Positions 1 through 11,019 of a stretch of DNA of 64,000 bases are shown here, piece after piece. The stretch is from Apostichopus japonicus. Taxonomy: Eukaryota; Echinodermata; Holothuroidea; Aspidochirotida; Stichopodidae. A program made the translations under genes and the position numbers. The notes under the pieces were generated by a model. The model saw only the letters and a list, made by a program, of their open reading frames with translations. It made no database searches and was not told the DNA's origin. The DNA is taken from NCBI RefSeq assembly GCF_037975245.1, contig NC_092577.1, forward strand, positions 15,168,513 through 15,232,512, read 5' to 3'. Positions within the stretch are counted from its first letter, which is position 1. Each line of letters starts with the position of its first letter.

Positions 1-1033
1 AGAGGATATGGAGAATATCTTTTCAAACACATTGAGCACAGTTCGTGTCCAATAAATGATCGTTAAACCTTGAAAGGTACATTGCGCAATCCACAATACC
101 ATACGACATGGATATGCCGCGCATGCAGCCGGCCCAGAACAGAGGCCTAGCAGTGAGAAAAAAATTGAGCAGGCTCTGTGAGTTTAATAACAAAGATTCA
201 AAGAGTATAAGACCAATCACAGTCCATTATTCTCACCTGGCATCAGTCAAGGAATACTAGAGGAGTAAATACGTTGAATATATGACTGGGAATAACACAT
301 GTTGCTGTTGGACAATTATTCTTTGTACGCTAATAGATTTTTTTTTGGTTAGATTCCTGTCACTATTTCTTCTTATCAGTTATCAGACAGGGCGTCCCTC
401 AGTTGGTTTTTCGTTTACTTTGATGAACACATGTTTCACCTTAAACGTGAACAATTTATCATCTTTGCCGACCTGATCCTCGTTTTTGCCAGCGATATTT
501 TTCAACTTGAAAGAGGAGACGGTACATTATCTTCACTCCTTTCAGAGATTTTTTTGCCGCCAAGACACCACCCGCAGACATGGCTAGAGCCTCGTGCAAT
601 TTGGTACCTTCGAACACTTTTTCAGCCTCTACTGAATTTATTGGACCAATCATAATGTCAAGCAATTTTGTTAACGATCTCCAATTGGTCATAATGGGGT
701 TTACGCTCGTCCCTAATCTCCGAAACTATAAATCTTAATAGCTTGAATGGGGAGATCAATTTATTGTATTTTCTCGGGAGGGGGTATTACAATAACATTT
801 ACGTTCAGGAAGATTCTCCATCCGGGGCAAGTTTTTGTGTTAACAAACATGATATTTTATCATCATTAGCAGGTTAAAGAGTAAGCAACCGATCGAACAA
901 ACCCTTACTTAGTGAACAGAAATTCTTAGACGATTGTAAGTAAATATTTAATTGTGCTGTAATTATCAGAGTAGTTTTCTAGCTGACGAGATCATCGGTT
1001 GATCGAGATGACCGGGATTGTTTTTTTCTGAAC
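1..1033. other. Unassigned AT-rich sequence
   Basis: No gene is recognised here. A minus-strand open frame at 459-692 (77 codons) has no recognisable domain, no convincing splice borders and an overlapping open frame on the other strand, so I do not call it coding. Confidence 0.4.
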
Positions 1034-2030
1034 ACGAACGTGAACTTCGTAAAGTACAGTAAACACAATACATACAAACGATACGTGAACTTCGTGAAGT
1101 ACAGTAAACACAATACATACAAACGATACGTGAACTTCGTGAAGTACAGTAAACACAATAAATACAAACGATACGTGAACTTCGTAAAGTACAGTAAACA
1201 CAATACATACAAACGATACGTGAACTTCGTGAAGTACAGTAAACACAATACATACAAACGATACGTGAACTTCGTGAAGTACAGTAAACACAATACATAC
1301 AAACGATACGTGAACTTCGTGAAGTACAGTAAACACAATACATACAAACGATACGTGAACTTCGTGAAGTACAGTAAACACAATAAATACAAACGATACG
1401 TGAACTTCGTAAAGTACAGTAAACACAATACATACAAACGATACGTGAACTTCGTGAAGTACAGTAAACACAATACATACAAACGATACGTGAACTTCGT
1501 GAAGTACAGTAAACACAATACATACAAACGATACGTGAACTTCGTGAAGTACAGTAAACACAATAAATACAAACGATACGTGAACTTCGTGAAGTACAGT
1601 AAACACAATACATACAAACGATACGTGAACTTCGTGAAGTACAGTAAACACAATACATACAAACGATACGTGAACTTCGTGAAGTACAGTAAACACAATA
1701 CATACAAAAGATACGTGAACTTCGTAAAGTACAGTAAACACAATACATACAAACGATACGTGAACTTCGTAAAGTACAGTAAACACAATACATACAAAAG
1801 ATACGTGAACTTCGTGAAGTACAGTAAACACAATACATACAAAAGATACGTGAACTTCATAAAGTACAGTAAACACAATACATACAAACGATACGTGAAC
1901 TTCGTGAAGTACAGTTAACACAATACATACAAAAGATACGTGAACTTCGTAAAGTACAGTAAACACAATACATACAAACGATACGTGAACTTCGTGAAGT
2001 ACAGTAAACACAATACATACAAACGATGCG
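1034..2030. repeat. 45-bp minisatellite, about 22 copies
   Basis: The unit contains the 20-base core ACGTGAACTTCGTGAAGTAC and continues with a block around CAGTAAACACAATACATAC. It recurs every 45 bases (for example at 1081, 1126 and 1171). Variants toggle at three places: GTGAAG/GTAAAG, CATAC/AATAC and AAACG/AAAAG. They form blocks in which a GTAAAG unit opens and an AATAC unit closes. Because 45 is a multiple of three and the unit lacks stops in several frames, long open frames appear on both strands. These are a consequence of the repeat and not evidence of a protein. Confidence 0.95.
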
Positions 2031-2040
2031 TGTACGTGAT

Positions 2041-2467
2041 GTTAACACATATCACTAACACATTTCTTTTCGACATTTGAGATCTGTTAAGTTAACGTGG
2101 GTAATAAAAAGAGAGTCTTGCTTTTCTTGAAGACAGTAACATTTCTTGAATTTATTCTCTTTATTGTTACCCTTTACTACGATCGAACTAGACTTGGACC
2201 GTGGTTCGCAAAGCTTCTAAAATACGCATCTTAGCGATCGCGACACCTCCGTCAGAGAAATTGATGTTTTCAATGCAATTCGGTAGGGGAAAAAAACCGG
2301 TTTTTGCCAAGTTCTTGCTTGAAAAAAAAAACAGTTCTTAGTTTTCACGAGACCGTGCAAGCTCATATTCATATGCCTTTGTCGCAACATTCCTAAAATT
2401 GTCCGCGCGCTTTGTGATATTTTGTATATATATATATACCAAATTTCATTACGGATGCGATCCGTCT
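2041..2467. other. Unassigned spacer
   Basis: Unique-looking AT-rich sequence with a short TA run near 2425-2440. It ends in the 8-base left flank (2460-2467) of the small inverted-repeat element that follows. No coding signal was seen. Confidence 0.4.
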
Positions 2468-2840
2468 CATGGGCGCAGATCAGTCTTGGATAATGGTGGG
2501 GAAACACATGGGCGTCTGCAGAAAAAAATCAGGGGACAACTAATCCAAGTAGACTTTTGTATACGATGGGTCTGGGTCCTCTCCCAGAAAACAATTATAG
2601 ACTGCCGCAAATGCTATTTCCTTCCAAAATTTAACAACTGTGGATAAATGTAATAAAGTGAGAACTGCTGCATGTCATTTCACAATGCTGGATCAAACTG
2701 CGCCAAAGTTCAATACAGGAAAATTTACAATGCAGCGTTTGGTCGAGACAAATTGGTGGGGACATGGTATATCATGTCCCCACCACTAAAAAGGTTGGTG
2801 GGGACGCGTCCCGCTGTCCCCACCAGGATCTGCGCCCATG
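2468..2840. mobile_element. 373-bp MITE with 14-bp terminal inverted repeats
   Basis: The left end is CATGGGCGCAGATC and the right end is its exact reverse complement. The flanks are ATCCGTCT (2460-2467) and GTCCGTCT (2841-2848), a 7-of-8 match that looks like a slightly decayed 8-bp target duplication. An 8-bp duplication is the hallmark of hAT-type transposition, although the first bases of the TIR fit the usual hAT end less well than the elements at 11,020 and 12,810. The inside has an imperfect hairpin of GGTGGGGAC / GTCCCCACC blocks and no coding capacity, so it would have been moved by a transposase made elsewhere. Confidence 0.75.
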
Positions 2841-2929
2841 GTCCGTCTAGCTAATTCATTTCGAAAATAAGTAAAAACTACTCTCGGTGAAAATCTGTGT
2901 CGTTTTTTATGGTAGACACGGTTAGACAT

Positions 2930-3290
2930 GCAGCGTAGCGAGGAATTTGCCAAGGGAGGGGCGAAGCTTGTAGGCAAACCATCTAAGCGTGGCGCCACCA
3001 TGACTTGGCGCGAAGCGTAAAAGACAATTTTGGCCAAAAATGCCTCCTAGATCGCTGGAAATGACACTTCCCAGGCCTTGTACGTTGCATCTAAGCATTT
3101 TTATTTTGAAATTACTAGCGATATCAAAACAAAATATGCTCTCATATAGACAAAAATTTAACTATGACACCAAAAATTGGGGGGATATTAGATACTATAT
3201 CCCACCACCTTAAATATTGGGGGACATGTCTCCCCCTCCGTCCAGCTCCCTACCCCCCCCCCATGATCGCCGCCCATGATGTTCACAGTA
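2930..3290. repeat. Composite of transposon fragments
   Basis: Bases about 2980-3070 resemble the inside of the small element at 12,810-13,248: both have a GCGCCACCAT block followed by TTGGCGCGRAGCG and an ACTTCCC block. Bases about 3165-3290 carry the GGGGGACATGTC...CGCCCATG pattern also seen at 19,430-19,545. No complete pair of termini was found, so these look like decayed pieces. Confidence 0.5.
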
Positions 3291-3346
3291 TCTCCTTCGA
3301 GATCCGGTTTAGGAATCACAAGTGCTTTCGAATTGGTAAGCATCAA

Positions 3347-3485
3347 GCGTTATATATATTATATATATATAATATATATATATTACATATATATATATAT
3401 ATATATATATATTACATATATATATATTTATAATATATAATATATAATATATAATATAATATATATATATATATATATATAATAT
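3347..3485. repeat. TA-rich microsatellite
   Basis: A nearly pure run of TA dinucleotides broken by occasional ATTACA and TTTATAA interruptions. Open frames across it are meaningless Ile/Tyr strings. Confidence 0.9.
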
Positions 3486-3984
3486 TCTATACACGACAGG
3501 TGACAAACGCCTACTGTACAGTGGAATTACGACCTTCCTTACCGGTTTAACTTGGCATGGATACTCATAAAAGAGAGATCTCTGTGAGCCGATTGTTATG
3601 TGTATTGAGGCGTATAATTGTTTTAAATTCCCGGTAGCTTTTTTCCTGTGCAGTTTTGAAGAAGCCATAGAGAATAACAAACTTTAAGTCGGCTAGGCTG
3701 GTAGGATAAGCCGTTTGGCCTTGACGTTTTGGTTCCCGAAAAAAACACACCAAAAGAAATAAACAAGAGCCCAAGGGCACTGTGGTTCCTTGCTTGGGGT
3801 ATATGACAATACACATAATATTGTCAAGCAAGATTGGGCTCAAATAGTCCAAGTAATTGTGGTCCTACATGTTCCCATAAAGTAACCAACACTATAGCCA
3901 ACACTTTTGTGATCACAAATGTGATCAGATTTTTGATCAAAAGACACTTTTGAGATCTAAATATGGCGTCGAAAATGTAAGAAA
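3486..3984. other. Unassigned spacer
   Basis: No recognisable gene. Minus-strand open frames at 3565-3852 have no domain and overlap each other in different frames. Confidence 0.35.
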
Positions 3985-6340
3985 TATAAGAGACCTACAA
4001 GCGTGTCAACAGATATGATAACATTGGTGACCTCAGATGACATGACCTTTAAGTTTCAAAATGTTCCACCACCCCATTCAAAACTTGTCCCAAAATATCA
4101 ACCATGTCACACCTTGGCATTGAGATTTAATTGCATTAAATGTCCAAAAATTAACTTTGAACTTGTATACATAACTTCACACACAAAGGTCACCCAGAGG
4201 TCAACCAATTGACATTTTTGATCGGTGAGACCTAAATAGAGCATGACTGTAAAAATTCAAACATTTTTTCTTTGCCCATTTTCTCCCCCAAAATACTAAT
4301 TTTTTAACATTAGCTGACCTTTGGTGACGTTGGATCACATGACCATTAAGTTTGAAAATATTCCCCTATACCATTTGCAACTTGTCCAAAAGTATCAAGC
4401 TTGTCACACCTTGGAACTGGGAGTTATTGCATTAAATGTCTGAAAATTAACTTTGACCTCATATAACTACGCACACGAAGGTCACACGGGGGTCAACCCA
4501 TTGACATTTATGATCAGAAGGTACCTTTAACATCTGAAAATAGCATCGAAACTGTAAAAATCCACAAAACACGAAAAGGTCACCAGAGGTCAAATTGAGG
4601 TCAAGGGTCACCCAGATGCGGGTCGACAATTGGATTACATTGAAGCAACTCCCAACCCTAACGGACAAGTTGTTTTCAAGTTATCGCAAAAATATTAGTT
4701 TTTATCATTAATTGACCTTTGGTGACCTCGAATCACATGACCGTTAAGTTTGAAAATATTCCCCTAGACCATTTGCAACTTGTCTCAAAATATCAACTGT
4801 GTAACACCTTGGTACTGGGAGTTATTACACTAAATGTCTGAAAATTAACTTTGACCTCATATAACTACGCACACGAAGGTCACACGGGGGTCAACCCATT
4901 GACATTTATGATCAGAAGGTACCTTTAACATCTGAAAATAGCATCGAAACTGTAAAATTCCACAAAACACAAAAAGGTCACCAGAGGTCAAATTGAGGTC
5001 AAGGGTCACCCAGATGCGGGTCGACAAATGGATTACATTGAAGCAACTCCCAACCCTAACGGACAACTTGTTCTCAAGTTATCGCAAAAATACTAGTTTT
5101 TTATCATAAATTGACCTTTGGTGACCTTGTATCACATGACCGTTATGTTTAAAAATATTCCTCTATACCATTTGCAACTACTCCAAAAATATCAACCTTC
5201 TCACACCTTGGAACTGGGAGTTATTGCATTAAATGTCTGAAAATTAACTTTGACCTCTTCTAACTTCGCACACGAAGGTCACACGGGGGTCAACCCATTG
5301 ACATTTATGATCAGAAGGTACCTTTGACATCTGAAAATAGCATCGAAACTGTAAAAATCCACAAAACACGAAAAGGTCACCAGAGGTCAAATTGAGGTCA
5401 AGGGTCACCCAGATGCGGGTGGACAATTGGATTACATTGAAGCAATTCCCAACCCTAACGGACAATTTGTTCTCAAGTTATCGCAAAAATACTAGTTTTT
5501 TATCATTAATTGACCTTTGGTGACCTCGGATCACATGACCGTTAAGTTTGAAAATATTCCCCTATACCATTTGCAACTTGTCTCAAAATATCAACTGTGT
5601 AACACCTTGGTACTGGGAGTTATTACACTAAATGTCTGAAAATTAACTTTGACCTCATATAACTTAACATACAAAGGTCACACGGGTGTCAACCAATTGA
5701 CATTTTTGATCGGAAGGTACCTTTGAGATCCAAATCTAGCATCAAAACCAAACATTTTCTTTTTTGCTTGTTTCCTCCCAAAATAAGCACATTTTTTCTA
5801 ATGTGACCTTTGACCTTTTGACCTTGGTTTCAGATGTAGTTTAATCTCCTGATTCCAAAAAACAAAACGACAAGTCTGTACAACCATCCTAACTCCGACC
5901 GAAAAACTTTGACCCCATATAACTTCGCACATAAAGGTCACACGGGGTCAACCTGATGACATTTATGATCAGAAGGTACCTTTGACATCTGAAAATAGCA
6001 TCAAAACTGTAAAAATCCACAAAAATATGTAAAGGTCACCAGAGGTCAAATTGAGGTCAAGGGTCACCCAGATGCGGGTCAACAATTGGATAACATTGAA
6101 GCAACTCCCAACCCTAGCAGACATTTTGTTCTCAAGTTATCCCAAAAAACTAGTTTTTTATCATTAATTGACCTTTGGTGACCTCGGATCACATGACCGT
6201 TAAGTTTAAATATGCTCCGCTAACCAGTTCACAACTTGTCCCAAAATATCAATCTTGTCACACATTGGCACTGGGAGTTATTGCAGTTTTAATATTTTCG
6301 GTTTTTGGACCATAACTGACCTTTGGTGACCTTTGTGGCC
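3985..6340. repeat. Degenerate tandem repeat, period about 0.4 kb, AGGTCA-rich
   Basis: The phrase TGACCTTTGGTGACCT or close variants recurs at about 4316, 4713, 5110 and 5510, then at 6168 and 6319. The first intervals are 397-400 bases; after about 5.7 kb the array is rearranged. Each full unit carries a cluster of AGGTCA-type hexamers at 4577-4610, 4975-5008, 5374-5407 and 6033-6066. Short minus-strand open frames at 4459-4668, 4857-5066 and 5244-5465 are near-identical only because they lie in the repeat. Confidence 0.9.
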
Positions 6341-6450
6341 ACCAGAAACAATAGGGCACACCTTCTCCATATGGCGGATCTATAGTCCAAGTTTGGCCTC
6401 AATCCAACATTCCCTTATTGAGATAGAGCGTACCCAAGCAAGTGTCACAG

Positions 6451-6484
6451 ACGCACACACACACACACATACACACACACACAC
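6451..6484. repeat. CA microsatellite
   Basis: An almost pure (CA)n run. It sits beside GCATAGGTTCC, a tail sequence that also follows dispersed AGGTCA-type repeats. Confidence 0.85.
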
Positions 6485-6499
6485 GCCAACCTGACTGCA

Positions 6500-7310
6500 T
6501 AGGTTCCTTTTGCTAAAGCAAGGAACCAAAAAAGAGTCCCGTTGCTGCCAACTAGACGGAAAATGCAATAATAAATAAATCTGTGTCTATGTGTCGAAAT
6601 AACATCCAAATATGTAGAATTGAATGAACGGATGATTAATTTTTTAACAGAACGTTTGAAAGTAAATGTGTGCATTCTCCCTCAAAAAGGGGAAGATCCT
6701 ACAATAATGGAAACCCTCCCGTTCACTGTGTATTTTGAGAACAGTTGAGGATTTATATCTAAGAGAATATTTTATGATTGTTATGACACCGTCTCCAGCC
6801 CCTCAGATAAAATATTACTTCACTTTCAAACTTGACTCGTTAAAAACATTGAAACGGATACTAGTGGTGTTTACAAGCTTCCTTTGGATCTAATTATGGA
6901 TCTAATTTAAAGCCTCGTTAGACTAAGAGCGCACCGTTTACCATCAAACTCTCTATTTTATTTTATTTTAAGGGAGGACTCCAGCCCATCGGCTTTACTG
7001 AACCCAGGGCTTCTAGCCCCTCCATTATGGCATTTTTTCCCCTCCTGACATTCCTTAAAGGTTCCTATCGTACTTACGTCAGTTTGGGACAACCAACGCC
7101 CCTCCCTACCCCCTCCCCCCCCCCGCTCCCCTAAAAAATCCTATGCACGCCAATTGTGTTAATCTCCCTCATTTTTTTCAAGGTTCGGGTAGGCTATAAT
7201 TTACAAGAACAATGATATACCGTTGACCTTATCGCTATTTAAGTATGTCTATAATATATATACAATATGGTTATACCAACCACGTCTTTTAATCATAAAT
7301 AGGCCATTCA
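6500..7310. other. Unassigned spacer
   Basis: No coding exon was recognised. Pyrimidine-rich, C-tract sequence at 7080-7140 resembles the G/C-tract edges of the inverted-repeat elements elsewhere in the window, but no paired ends were found. Confidence 0.35.
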
Positions 7311-7680
7311 GGAGGGCGTTGTGGTCAAGTGGTTAAGGCAGTGGACTTGTGATCTAAGGATTACAGGTTCGAGCCCTGGCCAGATCATTGCGTTGTGTCC
7401 TTGGGCAAGGCGCTTTATCTCCATTGCCTCTCTTCACCCAGGTGTATAAATGGGGACCTGCGAGGTAACTTGTAAATATAGTTGCGTGCGCCGGTTTGTG
7501 GCTGCACCCTATGGGAAGTCCCCCGGGGACACGGGGTTGTGGTGCACTGTGGTGCCCCAGGAGAGATTGATTGAATTGTGCACACTTTGGTGTGTGGGTG
7601 TGACAAGTTACCAATGACCAGGGGTTAATAATAATCAGCGCATTGAGACTTAAGTGTGTATTTGCGCTTTATAAGAACTG
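7311..7680 (+). mobile_element. tRNA-derived SINE
   Basis: The head is tRNA-like with both internal RNA polymerase III promoter boxes: box A TGGTCAAGTGGTTAAGGC at 7322-7339 and box B GGTTCGAGCCC at 7366-7376. The body has the GTGTCCTTGGGCAAGGC block seen in many animal SINE families. The 3' end reads GCGCTTTATAAGAACTGTG and runs into a simple-repeat tail. It has no protein product and would depend on a LINE reverse transcriptase. The C is lost from the usual CCA-proximal acceptor region, so this is a retroposon and not a working tRNA gene. Confidence 0.88.
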
Positions 7681-7843
7681 TGTATTATTGTTATTGTTAT
7701 TGTTACCGTTACCGTGTTGGTGTTGGTGTTGGTGTTGGTGTTGGTGTTGGTTTTGGTTTTGGTTTTGGTTATCGTTATCGTTATCGTTATCGTTATCGTT
7801 ATCGTTATCGTTATCATTATTATTATTATTATTATTATTATTC
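7681..7843. repeat. Mosaic hexanucleotide/trinucleotide microsatellite
   Basis: The SINE tail changes in steps: TTATTG units, then GTTGGT units, then GGTTTT units, then ATCGTT units, then ATT units. Each block is internally homogeneous and one or two substitutions away from its neighbour, as expected if point mutations were each amplified by slippage. Confidence 0.93.
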
Positions 7844-7959
7844 AGTCGTAACAAAATTCTCTTTTGAAGCGGTAGCCCAAAGAAACAGAATTCAAAATGC
7901 AGTGAGGTTTCGATGACTTCATTGCAGTAGTCTTCTGCTAGAATTTAACCAGAAATAGC

Positions 7960-8290
7960 TGTCACAATATATTGATGTATAATTACACTGGACACAGGTC
8001 AGTCTACTGTACGTGGCAATACACACCTTCACCAAAAACAATAGGTGACTTGTTCCCAATGTGATGCATCCATACACCATAGTATGAGAAGTATACATCA
8101 CGAGTCCCATCGTAAGATATCACATACAAGGGTTATCAAAGTTTGACCTCTAGTAACCTCAAGTTAGATTTGACCTCACAAGCAACAGGATTATTGTGTT
8201 CAATATGGAAAATCCATATACCATGTATGAAATGTATCCTTGAATTCTACTATGAGAAATCATGTTTTAAAGGTTTTCAGGCCTCGACAC
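7960..8290. repeat. Diverged dispersed repeat (AGGTCA type)
   Basis: It shares the order of phrases found at 16.3-17.2 kb: CACCAAAAACAATAGG, a 'tgttcccaatgtg' block, a 'gtatgagaagtat' block, AGATATCA, then TTTGACCTCTAGTAACCTC. It is much diverged and present as about two units. Confidence 0.6.
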
Positions 8291-9829
8291 TGAAAAATGT
8301 ACTGACATAAATACTCGCTATTTCGCGATCAATACTAAAAATCTACTCGCCAAAACGCAAAACTCACTCATCACTATGACTGCTATACAAGCCTCCATAG
8401 TACAGATCTACAACACTTTATATGAACAACGGTTATAGGTACTTAGGCAGATACAAGGTCATACGTAATTGCATATTGGAAAATTATGTTTCTGTGGACT
8501 ATGAAATTTTAAACATTTTTCCAACAAAAGTGATGAACAAAGTAAAACATGTCGCAGAATCGTTAATAAGCAGCTAAGTCAACTGTAGTGTCTCAAAAAA
8601 TATAATTTAAACATCTGCAAAAATACCGACGAAGATAGTTTGGCTTCTGTCCCATTAAAGCGCCCCTTGAAGTAGGCATATACTATACGATAGGTATGTA
8701 TGCGCGCGTCCTAATCATAAACAGTACCTCGACCACTGCTACTTTGAACCTCTACTCGATTAGCGCGATTCGTACATTTTCCTAATTATTTATGTTGTCC
8801 TTTAGCTGCAGATTGGTGCGCGAACAATATCGCTATTACTCCATTACACTAACTAAATTAAAGCGATTTTTACGCACTGAAAATCTAAGGTTGAAAGAGC
8901 ATCTATCTTCAACTCGCAACCGGTACAAAGTGAAAATCTGTGCAAACAATTCCAACAGCAATAACAGCAAACTTGTCTCAAAACTCTTTAAATTGTTGTA
9001 TATTTTGCGAATAATACTGATGGCATGTAGGAAATACCTTAGGGGATGTTTGTTAAGTATTGGTATTCTAACACTAATCATTTTCAATAATGCTTATTGT
9101 TAGTAGTCTACCTGTATATACTCTCAAATACTTAATTTCCATTCGAAAACCCACGCATGCTACATAATTATGTTTTACGCCTACAGAGTCTCCTTACCCT
9201 TCTCCGCATTCTTCTCATAAAATTTCGAAATTTTGTTTTATGAATAAAAAAATAAAAAAACGGAAGAGAACAGAAAAGTTATCGGCAAATATACGAGTTC
9301 GAGCTTTAACTCTCGCAAAAATGGGTCTCTTGAATCATCACAGTGTATATACCTTTGCCAGGGACCACGGATGTGTAATACCCTAGTTGAACTATAGTCA
9401 CTGTCCGTAAGATGCTTACGTATCCATATATATCGCGTGTAGTTTAATTGTTCGAGTACCTTCCTATGCATAGCTTTTGATCAAAGTTACTTTTATGGAG
9501 GTAGTTACACGCTAACTACTGCCACTAATAATTATAAAATATACATGCTATACTTTGGCCTAAATATCATCACATCAGAAATCATATGTCGCCTCATATT
9601 TCAGAAGTTTATCAAGCCGTAATTCCCCTCTGTCCGCGTAAAGTACTTGAATAGCTTTTGTCACATGCACTGTAAACTGAGTATGGCGGATATTATATAA
9701 CCAGTATTATATATACTATTTTATAAACTATACTAGCCTATCCTCCTGATAGAATACTCAATGGCAGTTTCTACACTTCCACACTAGCCTGCAACTTTAA
9801 TACGACATGATCCCAGGTGATGTGCTTAC
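8291..9829. other. Unassigned; intron or spacer 3' of the P450 exon
   Basis: If the P450 gene on the minus strand is real, this is the start of its first intron. An open frame at 8792-9103 (+) has no recognisable domain and a skewed low-complexity composition. I found no further P450 exon: no heme-binding loop and no I-helix motif in any visible open frame to the left edge. Confidence 0.4.
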
Positions 9830-10181
9830 CGTGTGCTCGTGGACCAAATGCTCGCTTGTGCGACTTATTGGAGGGGCGACCTTGAGTGTCAGGATGAGAG
9901 AAAGTTGTCCGAATTAAATCTGCGCTACTTAAGACGTACACGTAAGTTCCAGCCAAATTTAACATAAATATGTCGCCAAGTTTCCTACTGAGTGTGGTGA
10001 GAAAGAACTCTTCATTCGTTTCTACTTCTGGACGATTCAGGAAAACCAGCAGATGGCCCAACAGTGGCAAACCACCTTGAGATATTGGTGGTAGGCGTAG
10101 CCGCTTCGCTGTTAGACGTTTAATAACAACCCAAGCGATGGACGCCAGGACGATGTACAACGTTATTGATATGAGATCCAT
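9830..10181 (-). CDS. Cytochrome P450, first coding exon only (117 codons)
   Basis: The start ATG is at 10181 in a good context (AAG before it, G after it). Residues about 4-20 form an N-terminal membrane anchor, followed by a basic stretch and the proline-rich hinge LPPISQGGLPLLGHL (about residues 30-44), typical of microsomal P450s. After that come the LGDIFMLNLAGTYVYVLSS strand region and a TQGRPSNK segment. The exon ends at a consensus donor (ACG|GTAAGC, intron starting at 9829), and translation past the donor loses similarity. The layout is CYP2-clan-like. The substrate cannot be inferred. The rest of the enzyme, including the heme-binding cysteine, is not visible in the 9.8 kb to the left, so the gene either continues outside the window across a very long intron or is a fragment. 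Confidence 0.8.
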
Positions 10182-10235
10182 CTTAGGAATAATAATATAT
10201 CCACTATTTAGTCCAACGTTAACTTAAGTTACATC

Positions 10236-11011
10236 CACCGAGAGGCGTATTAATTGAATGGAAACCTACTGTCTCTGTGTTGGTGTTCTTCCTATATCAA
10301 ACATATATAAAACAATATATTTTAAACAGTCGCGAAGGTAATATATACTGTCCGTTCTCACTTTGCAATATTTTTCTTCTGTTCTTACAACTCGTGCTTC
10401 GATTCAAGTGTATCTGTCTACGTGACTACGTGGCTATGTTTGTTGTTATGATTCCCAGGCACACACAGTTTGACATCCCGTTGTGGAGTATGCATATAGC
10501 CACGTCATATCGCGACAGCTGCTTGATAAAGCTGATACTGCTATATCTCGCCCGGAACGTAAACATAATATTGTCGCTTCGGTCTAATTCTAGTTATTAA
10601 CCGCAGAATCAGATTAACCTTGATTCAGGTAGCGCGTCATAAATAATAAGCTAGAGGTCAAACAGGGGAGAAAAATATTGTCTGGCTAAATTCTGAACGG
10701 TCATTTTAGAGAGTTGCCGGATCAAGAAGTCAAACTTTACGAGGCTCAGTAATGGTATATAGCTGGTATGCACCACAAACCTGGGCGGGACAAATTACAA
10801 TTAATTATCATCAAGCCATAGTCCATTTGAATATCAGGGGTAAAGTCTGTCCATGGACTTAGTCTATGTATTTTATTTTGTTTGTTACGTATGTTTACAA
10901 TGCGTATAAAAATATATTAATCTTTGTAGTCATGCAGGTGCTGGTGTATGTGTGTGACACCTTGCTTGTTAACACGATAATCAAGAAGGGAAACTTGGAC
11001 CAATCTCATGG
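10236..11011. other. Unassigned region 5' of the P450 exon
   Basis: It would hold the P450 promoter and 5' UTR if the gene is functional. No clear core-promoter element at a plausible spacing was seen. The + strand open frame at 10277-10600 shows no domain. Confidence 0.3.
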
Positions 11012-11019
11012 CGTGTAGC

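Noticed and set aside
459-692. 77-codon minus-strand frame with a plausible amino-acid composition
   Set aside because: No recognised domain or splice borders, and an overlapping open frame on the other strand.
966-2011. Long minus- and plus-strand open frames of 15-residue repeats
   Set aside because: They come from a 45-bp minisatellite without stops; several frames are open at once and there are no start, splice or domain signals.
1034-2030. CRISPR-like direct repeats (also 21-23.6 kb and 47.8-48.7 kb)
   Set aside because: Units are contiguous with no unique spacers, and the genome is eukaryotic; these are minisatellites.
4577-5407. Calling the AGGTCA clusters regulatory elements of a nearby gene
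   Set aside because: They are in a repeat array with no gene close by, so I report them as an observation only.
7311-7382. Functional tRNA gene
   Set aside because: The tRNA-like part continues into a SINE body and tail, and the cloverleaf pairing is degraded.
7643-7916. Open frames with Leu/Cys/Trp/Ser or Asn/Gln/Asp/His runs
   Set aside because: Direct translation of the microsatellite behind the SINE.
8792-9103. 103-codon plus-strand frame
   Set aside because: No similarity recognised, AT-rich composition and an overlapping antisense frame of 83 codons.
10191-10202. TATA-like sequence upstream of the P450 start codon
   Set aside because: It lies only 10-20 bases from the ATG, too close for a TATA box with a normal 5' UTR, in a generally AT-rich region.
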